64,000 bases of DNA from Scytalidium lignicola (lineage: Eukaryota; Ascomycota; Leotiomycetes): NCBI GenBank assembly GCA_002812745.2, contig NCSJ02000070.1:91841-155840 (forward strand), in the 5' to 3' direction. Numbering within the stretch: the stretch's first letter is position 1; the number at the start of each line of letters is the position of its first letter. A program made the position numbers and the translations under genes. The notes under the pieces were generated by a model. It made no database searches. It was given only the letters and a program-made list of their open reading frames with translations, and was not told the origin of the DNA. Positions 58,004 through 64,000 of the stretch are shown here, piece after piece.

Positions 58004-58898
58004 TCTGTATGCGCAACCCCAATTGTTCTTTGAAGAACATATGTGAAGTATTCTTGGCTCTACTTTCTCAATCATTCGTTCACACTCTTGAATGTTATTT
58101 ATAAAGACGTTAATATAAGAGATCATATTACTCTCTACTCTAAAAATCCATTTTTAAACATGTGAATTTTTTTATCCATCATAAATGCCAGATATAGCAC
58201 AAGGCGCTTTTGTAGATATCTGTTCTTGCAAAATCGTTAAATATCTACTATGAACCGGATATGAGTTGCTGTGCGTTAATACGTATTTCTGCCATTTAAA
58301 ATTTTGATTGGTGATAGAGTAGATCAATGATGGTGGCTGAAAGGTGTGAAGATCAAACCGAACAGTCAGTAGCCATACGCTGGGTTAGTTCCCAATCTCA
58401 CATGCTCAGATCAGCACAGCTCGTCTCAGTCCAAATATGAGCAACGATTTATTGGACTAGATAAAAAGGGAATAGCCTGGGCACTCACCACGTCAGCCCT
58501 GATTAGAACTTACTGTGGTAGGGGTGATAGGGTTGATTGTTTAATTCGAAGAAGCCTCCTTTGCATTCATCAATCCAATAGGATAAAGAACCTTAGCCAG
58601 TTTAGCCTGTATCTACCCGAAGCCATGGGAGGGGGTTGGCAATAGGACCGGGGGCACTTCCAGCATGAGGATACTTTGTCAGGCACCTGTGCTATACTGT
58701 ATCACTCTCAAGGTAGCCAGCAGCTAGTTGCCTTTCATATATGAGATGGAGACTGGAAAATGTGCAAGTGGTTCTTTTTTCCTATACAACCGGCTTTTCG
58801 ATCTCTTTAGCAATTTACCCCCGTTTGCATTAGATTCTCAGTCTCAGTCCAGGTTTCTCTCGTTATCTCGTTAACGTTATTGGTAGCCTCGCGGGACC
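58004..58898. other. Intergenic region
   Basis: No supported gene. No repeat or regulatory structure recognised. Confidence 0.4.
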
Positions 58899-59299
58899 CA
58901 GTTCAACGGGGGTGTATTGAACTTCAGCGAGGGTCTAAACTGTGGCGCAGGCCGACCTCGGCGAGGGTGTAAAAAATCAAGTTCAGCAAGGGTCTAATAT
59001 AATTAATCCGAGCATATGCTAGATATATGCATTACGCTTTAAAGCGATAGTCTAAAATTACAGTGCACTCAATCACTAAAATCACCTAAAATTACAGTGT
59101 ACTCAATCACCAAAGTCACCTAAAATTATAATGCACTCAATCACTAATTAGCCTGTAATTACAGTGTTCTATTAGTATGCTCGGATTAATTCTAGACCTC
59201 TGCTGAACTTTGCAGAAAGTTTTTCCATACCCCCTCCGACGTTGTGCCGAACCTGTGGCTTAGACCCCCTTTGAAGTTCAACACACCCCCGTTGAACTG
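58899..59299. mobile_element. Foldback element with a second element nested at its centre
   Basis: The outer arms (58899-58996 and about 59192-59299) are inverted over about 100 bases, with ends CAGTTCAACGGGGGTGT and ACACCCCCGTTGAACTG. Each arm contains repeated units of the form TTCAGCRAGGGTCT. Inside, ATTAATCCGAGCATATGCT near 59000 is inverted at about 59172-59190 (AGTATGCTCGGATTAAT), marking an inner element. No coding capacity. Confidence 0.75.
59052..59152 (+). repeat. Tandem repeat, three units of 34 bases
   Basis: Units begin CTAAAATTACAGTG (59052, 59086) and CTAAAATTATAATG (59120) and share CACTCAATCAC. They fill the centre of the nested element. Confidence 0.8.
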
Positions 59300-60373
59300 T
59301 ATCCTCGTAGCGTCGGACAGACCCCTGGTCTCAATGCTCAACGGCTAGCACGCCAATCGGCTGTGCAGGATCATCGCACCGATGATCCCACCGATGATCC
59401 TGCCCCGGACTTACCCCGCGTTCCCCAACATCCATCTGGACTGCCCCTTTATTATATTCATATTAAGTGGTGGAATTTCATGCGTGTGGCTAAATTAGCA
59501 TGGGCTCCTGGGAAAAACCCAGCATTCCATACATTTGAGTTACGGTATTATTAGTTCTAGACAAAAACATGTTAAAATCACCACTCTACTGATGTTAACC
59601 CCGTATGCTTATAGCAAGTTCCTTATCACATATCAATGTATAACAAGACACGGACTTGGCGCATTCGAGTTTTCCCAGGCGCACTGTGTCTATTTAGCCA
59701 CACCCCGATTCGGACCTTGGCACTGAGGAAGGGGAAAGGGGGCGTGAAGGGAAAGCTTGCTCTACTCGGCTCGCGTCGAATGCGGTCCGGATCCCCAGCC
59801 ACGCCAGCCTGTGGCGCACCCCTCGCAAGCTGTTGGTAGGATCTGGTAGGTACGCCTGCTCATGGATTGGAGCTGTTGGTGCAGTTTCATATTATCCAGG
59901 ACGGCTAATACCCCGCAGAAGCCAGTCTACAAATTGCTGCCGCCAAAGTTACGAGGAAAGGTAGGTATCTTGTACTTCCACGGTCCACCCATCACCCCTG
60001 AATCTCCGTCGTGTACAAGCCACGCAGCTTCCTCTGCTTCTAGAGCCCGCGTTAGCAAGCGCATGCCAAATGGTCTTACCAACGCTCACCAGCTCAGATG
60101 CATGTTGATCGGACTGGGGAGAGACGGGCCTGGGTGCCGCCAGGAGCGTTGGTTTGCTTTTGGCAGCTCAGCATGAACATTCTTATTTAAGCCCCACCTG
60201 GTCCTTCAAAAATGCGAAATAAGGGCATTCTTGTCACCTCCATCTGCGTTCGTAGGTTATAGTCGCGTTTTCGCTCATCGTGCCTTGCCCTACCTCCCAA
60301 CGCTCCCCTCTCCGCACACAATTGTCACTGTCGGGCAGCTCCACGAACAGCTACATCTACAGCTACAGCCACC
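59300..60373. other. Region upstream of the sugar transporter
   Basis: No supported gene. Open frames at 59363-59839 and 59862-60176 lack family features. The last 200 bases, before CACCATGG at the start codon, are C-rich and likely promoter/leader. Confidence 0.4.
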
Positions 60374-62508
60374 ATGGTGGAGATCAAAGGACCAGCCGTC
60401 AGGGCCAAAGAGCAGCTTGATCAAGATTCCGATGGGCCTCCAAAGTTCGAGGTTGTCGAGTGGTCCAAGGACCCGGCTCTTCGCAGGCTCTACATCCTCT
60501 GCTGCTTCGGTCTTATGGTCGCATCTGCTACCACCGGTTATGATGGGTAAGTCTAAAGCGACGGAATATACATGCCCCTGATTGAAGTGGCACATTTGCT
60601 GATTTAGCTTTTCTCCCAACTTCAGATCTCTTCTCAACCTCTTGCAGCAGTACGACTACTGGGAGAGCTTTTTCCACCACATTGGAACCGATAGTAGCAA
60701 GGCCAATCTGCTCGGTCTTTTGACTAACATGTTTACCATCGGTTCCATCATCTCCATGTTCATCGTGTAAGTCTCGTGTGGGAAACTGAGGTGACCGCAG
60801 CCGGTTGGCTAACACTTAAGTCAAGGCCGACTCTCACCGATCGATGGGGGCGTAAGCCTTGCATCTTTGGTGGCTGCTGCTTCATGGTTGTTGGCGGCTT
60901 TATTAATACTTTCTCGACCAACTACGGAAGTGAGTTGTGCTTGATGAGTGAGGGTATATGATGACTAACTTTCTTCAGTGTTCTGCGCTGGTCGTTTCAT
61001 TCTCGGGTTCGGCAACTCTCTCGCGCAGCTGACCTCACCAATGCTGTTGACTGAGATCGTCCACCCCCAGCACCGCGCCCCCATGACCGCCGTGTATAAC
61101 TGCCTGTGGAACCTGGGGTATCTGGGTATGGGCTGCCCTTTGCCCCCGCCTCCTTGTTTTTCCAAAGAGACCGAGCTAACCACAATTAGTCTGCACTCTA
61201 ATCGGCTATGGCCTCCAATACGCCCATAGCAACTGGTCGTGGCGAGCCCTCACTCTCGTCCAGATTGCCCCGGCTGTCTGTCAGCTGGTTTTCATCTGGT
61301 GTAAGTCCTAGTCCCGGACGAGGATTTCTTTTGGTGCCATTTAGCTAATCACGTCCCCAAGGGGTGCCTGAATCGCCCAGATGGCTTATCTCGAAGGATC
61401 GCAATGACGAGGCTCTCAAGACCTTGGCCAAGTGGCATGCCAACGGCAATGAGAACAACTTGACCGTCCAGTTCGAGTACCGTGAAATCAAGGAAACTCT
61501 CCGGTTAGAGAAGGAGATTGCTATGAGCACTAGCTACATGGACTTCTTCAGGACTAAGGGTAATCGCTGGAGGCTTGCCATTATTATATCCATTGGTGTC
61601 ATCTCCCAATACAGCGGCAACGCCGTCATCTCTAACTATGCGAATCTGATCTATGAGAGGGCTGGTGTCACTGGGCAGAGCCAGAAACTCGGAGTAAGCA
61701 CAAATCTGCATCTTTGCATCTCTGCATCTTTTGCCCATTTCTGATTTGTCACTCACTCTCTAACTCGCTGGTCTAGCTTTCAATTGGTAACGCCCTCCTT
61801 AGCTTGATTGTCTCCGTCAGCGCTGCCTTTATGATCGACCGCGTGGGACGACGCCCGCTGTTCCTGTTTTCTACCTTCGGTAAGTGCTGCCTGACTGGAT
61901 AATTGAAGGCGGCGCGAGGTCACTGACTTGTATTCCTTCTCATTATAGGCATGGTTATTTCTTTTACCCTGTGGACCGTCATGGCTGCTATGTACGAGAA
62001 CCATAACGAAGCGGAAGCCTTTGGTATCGCCCAGATTGTCTTCGTCTGGATCTTCGGCATCTTTTACTCCATTGGTTTCTCAGGTCTGCTCGTCGCCTAC
62101 ACCCTCGAGGTCCTGCCTTACCATCTCCGTGCCAAGGGTGTCATGATCATGAATATTGCCGTGCAAGCAATTCTCGCCCTTTCAGCCCAGACGAACCCCA
62201 TCGCTATTGAGCACTTGCCTCATGGCTGGAATTTCTGGCTCTTCTATACTGTAAGATCCACTTTTCCTAGACTTTTTTTAACGTCTTTGATGATCTCTGT
62301 TCTCTAATACGTATTGTGTCTACAGCTTTGGGATGTGGTTGAAGCAATCTGGGTCTACTTCGTCTTCGTCGAGACTAAAGGTCCTACCCTCGAGGAGATC
62401 GCCAAGATTTTCGATGGCGATGATGCCATAGCTCACATCAACCTAGAACAGACTAGGAAAGAGATCGAGATTCACGAGAATGAGATCGCCGACGAGAAGC
62501 ACGTCTGA
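60374..62508 (+). CDS. MFS sugar transporter (lactose-permease/hexose type)
   Basis: The start MVEIKGPAVRAKEQLDQDSD has a strong context (CACCATGG). About nine exons join in frame. Motifs of the sugar-porter family are DRWGRKPCIFGG (after helix 2), GRFILGFGNSLAQL (helix 4), PESPRWLISKDR (after helix 6), IDRVGRRPLFLFSTFG and the final FVETKGPTLEEIAKIFDGDD. Helices 7-12 include IIISIGVISQYSGNAVISNY and IVFVWIFGIFYSIGFSGLL. It should be a twelve-helix plasma-membrane protein importing a mono- or disaccharide with protons. The exons end in a polar tail IHENEIADEKHV. No damage is seen. It stands apart from the 19-51 kb block beyond the transposon graveyard. Confidence 0.94.
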
Positions 62509-62638
62509 GCCTCCGCAGCATAATATTGGTACTCTGGTATCTTTCTCTTTTTTTCTGGCATCAATGGTGGATCCATAGAATTCAGTGCATCGTCGAATTC
62601 TTGAATGCACATTGTGGCGGTCCCAGGAAACTCTATGC

Positions 62639-62673
<35 letters not shown>

Positions 62674-62844
62674 TAGTCATAAGATCTGAAACCGCCATTA
62701 GGTAGCTATAAAATTAATACTAAAGTAAATTCGTCGTTTTCTGAGTATGTTACACCTTATATTGTGGAAGGTATATCACGTGATCCCATATATGTAATAG
62801 CCGTAGTAGCTGCAATATACAGGCCTCCCTCCATCCTACAGTAT
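62509..62844. other. Downstream region of the transporter
   Basis: No gene. It contains a TGAT tetranucleotide microsatellite at about 62641-62670 and lies just before the family B MITE. Confidence 0.5.
62641..62670 (+). repeat. TGAT microsatellite
   Basis: About seven and a half uninterrupted TGAT units, 130 bases after the transporter stop, probably in its 3' untranslated region. Confidence 0.85.
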
Positions 62845-63000
62845 TATCCCTGGGACCTCACAGGGTTTAAAAGCTTTTTTGGCATAGCTGCCTTAAGTCT
62901 CTTTGATGTGTGACTGGTGAAAGAGAGGTTTTGGGTGGACGATATTCCTGGATGTCGATTTTTGCCCAGCGAGCTTAACCGAGTGGGATCCCAGGGGATA
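62845..63000. mobile_element. Family B MITE, copy 2
   Basis: The left end TATCCCTGGGACCTCAC is matched in reverse by GTGGGATCCCAGGGGATA at 62983-63000 with a one-base gap and one change. The subterminal GGGTTTAAAAGCTTTTTTGG follows copy 1 at 18891. The outer TA pair is the likely target duplication. Confidence 0.8.
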
Positions 63001-64000
63001 CCGCACCCTACCAGTACTTACTAGCCAATCGGACAGAGCGCTCAATCGGACACTTATCACGTGACATAAGCAACCACAGTAAATAGGGGTACAGTAAACA
63101 ATCAATACTAACCTCAAAATACAGTTATTATACCACCAACAAACGCTTAATTAAGCTCAGAAACTAAGCTCTTACTTTCTAAACATCTTGAATTAGCTTT
63201 TAATGCTTGAAAAGCTGCTGAAGAAGCTCTTTNCTTGCTGGAAAGTTGTATGTATATATAATATTCCTAACTTGACTCTTATAAACCAAATCCATAGTAG
63301 AAAACCTAGAAAAGAAGAAAGTTAATGATGTCAAAAGCTTACTTTTGCTGAAGAAGAAGAATTATATAATTAGATATTATAATTAAAAGTTTAAAGATAA
63401 CTTTTAAAAGTTAATCAACTTTAGAATATAACAATTAAACTATTAAAACATNAAAAAAGATTATAAAGACCTTGATCTTACTTAAGTTTAACATTTCCTT
63501 TCTTAATATTAAAACTTGAAATCCAAGTTTATTATTCTTAAAAACAATTAATATATTCTAACTTAAAATCTAAAAGTTTTATATAATTAATTTAACCNTT
63601 TTTATTATAATCAAGGAAAAATATAAAGTAAATTTTTNNAAAAATATATATAATATAAATAAAGAAAAACTATATAATAAGAGTTATTAACAAGTNAAAA
63701 AGTTATTATTTTTAAGTATAATAAAGATACTTTTATAACTTAAGATAAGAATTAAGAATAAGTATCTTTAATTAAGTATATATTTATAAAAGGAAAGTTA
63801 TTTAAATTATAAATTATATTTAAAGGAAAAGTTTATTAAAAAGTATAATTAAAAGCTTTTAAACTAAGTTAAGGTTATATTACTATTTTAAAGAATAAGT
63901 AAACAAATAATAAGCTTGATTTAAAATAGTTAAAAGTATGTTTTAAATTAAAAAACAAAACAAGAAAAGTATTTAAAAAGTATAATATATACTTTTATTT
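63001..64000. other. Extremely AT-rich DNA to the window end
   Basis: From about 63110 the sequence is almost only A and T, with TTAAGT, AAAGTATAA and TATATA strings and several ambiguous bases at homopolymers. No open frame of note exists. This is typical of RIP-degraded repeats in fungi, or of the start of an AT isochore. Confidence 0.65.

Noticed and set aside
59052..59152. CRISPR-like array from the 34-base repeated units
   Set aside because: The units are contiguous without spacers, number only three, lie inside a DNA element and the organism is a eukaryote.
59363..60176. Small plus-strand genes upstream of the sugar transporter
   Set aside because: The frames overlap, lack domains, and lie in G/C-rich DNA where open frames are frequent by chance.

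Overview
The window reads as a chromosomal segment of a filamentous ascomycete (Pezizomycotina, most like Aspergillus, Penicillium or Talaromyces). The reasons are short introns of about 50-100 bases, three Zn2Cys6 regulators, a secreted fungal catalase-peroxidase, a lactose-permease-like transporter and many decayed genes carrying C-to-T type nonsense codons that resemble repeat-induced point mutation (RIP). The genus is an inference. No tRNA, rRNA or CRISPR array was seen.

Layout. 1-4.6 kb: a short-chain dehydrogenase convergent with a Zn2Cys6 regulator, behind a small TIR element. 4.6-11.2 kb: gene-poor, with a foldback repeat, a broken fungal-family gene and two decayed copies of the first TIR element. 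11.2-17.4 kb: secreted catalase-peroxidase (KatG2-like), a group of gene fragments, and a J-domain protein. 17.4-19.2 kb: decayed DNA and a second TIR-element family.

19.2-51 kb is the main accessory block. Its first half holds a Zn2Cys6 regulator, a PuuE/cyclic-imide-hydrolase-like deacetylase, a 2-oxoglutarate/Fe(II) oxygenase, an amidase and an UNC93-like transporter. Together they suggest uptake, oxidation, ring opening and amide hydrolysis of a small nitrogen-containing compound. The second half holds a broken alcohol-oxidase-like GMC gene, an aldehyde dehydrogenase, a glutathione-transferase relic, a beta-lactamase/transesterase-like enzyme, an acetoacetate-decarboxylase-like protein, an aldehyde-dehydrogenase relic, another Zn2Cys6 regulator, an aldo-keto reductase, an AIF/FSP1-like flavoprotein and a secreted GH30 glycosidase. 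No polyketide synthase, peptide synthetase or terpene cyclase is present, so the block looks catabolic or detoxifying rather than a normal secondary-metabolite cluster. The pathway is an inference.

51-59.3 kb is a transposon and pseudogene graveyard. It holds a near full-length Tc1/mariner element, WD40 and SNF2-helicase pseudogenes, a short element with the same terminal bases nested in an older inverted repeat, and a second nested foldback. 60.4-62.5 kb holds an apparently intact sugar transporter. From about 63.1 kb the sequence becomes extremely AT-rich, as in RIP-degraded fungal DNA.
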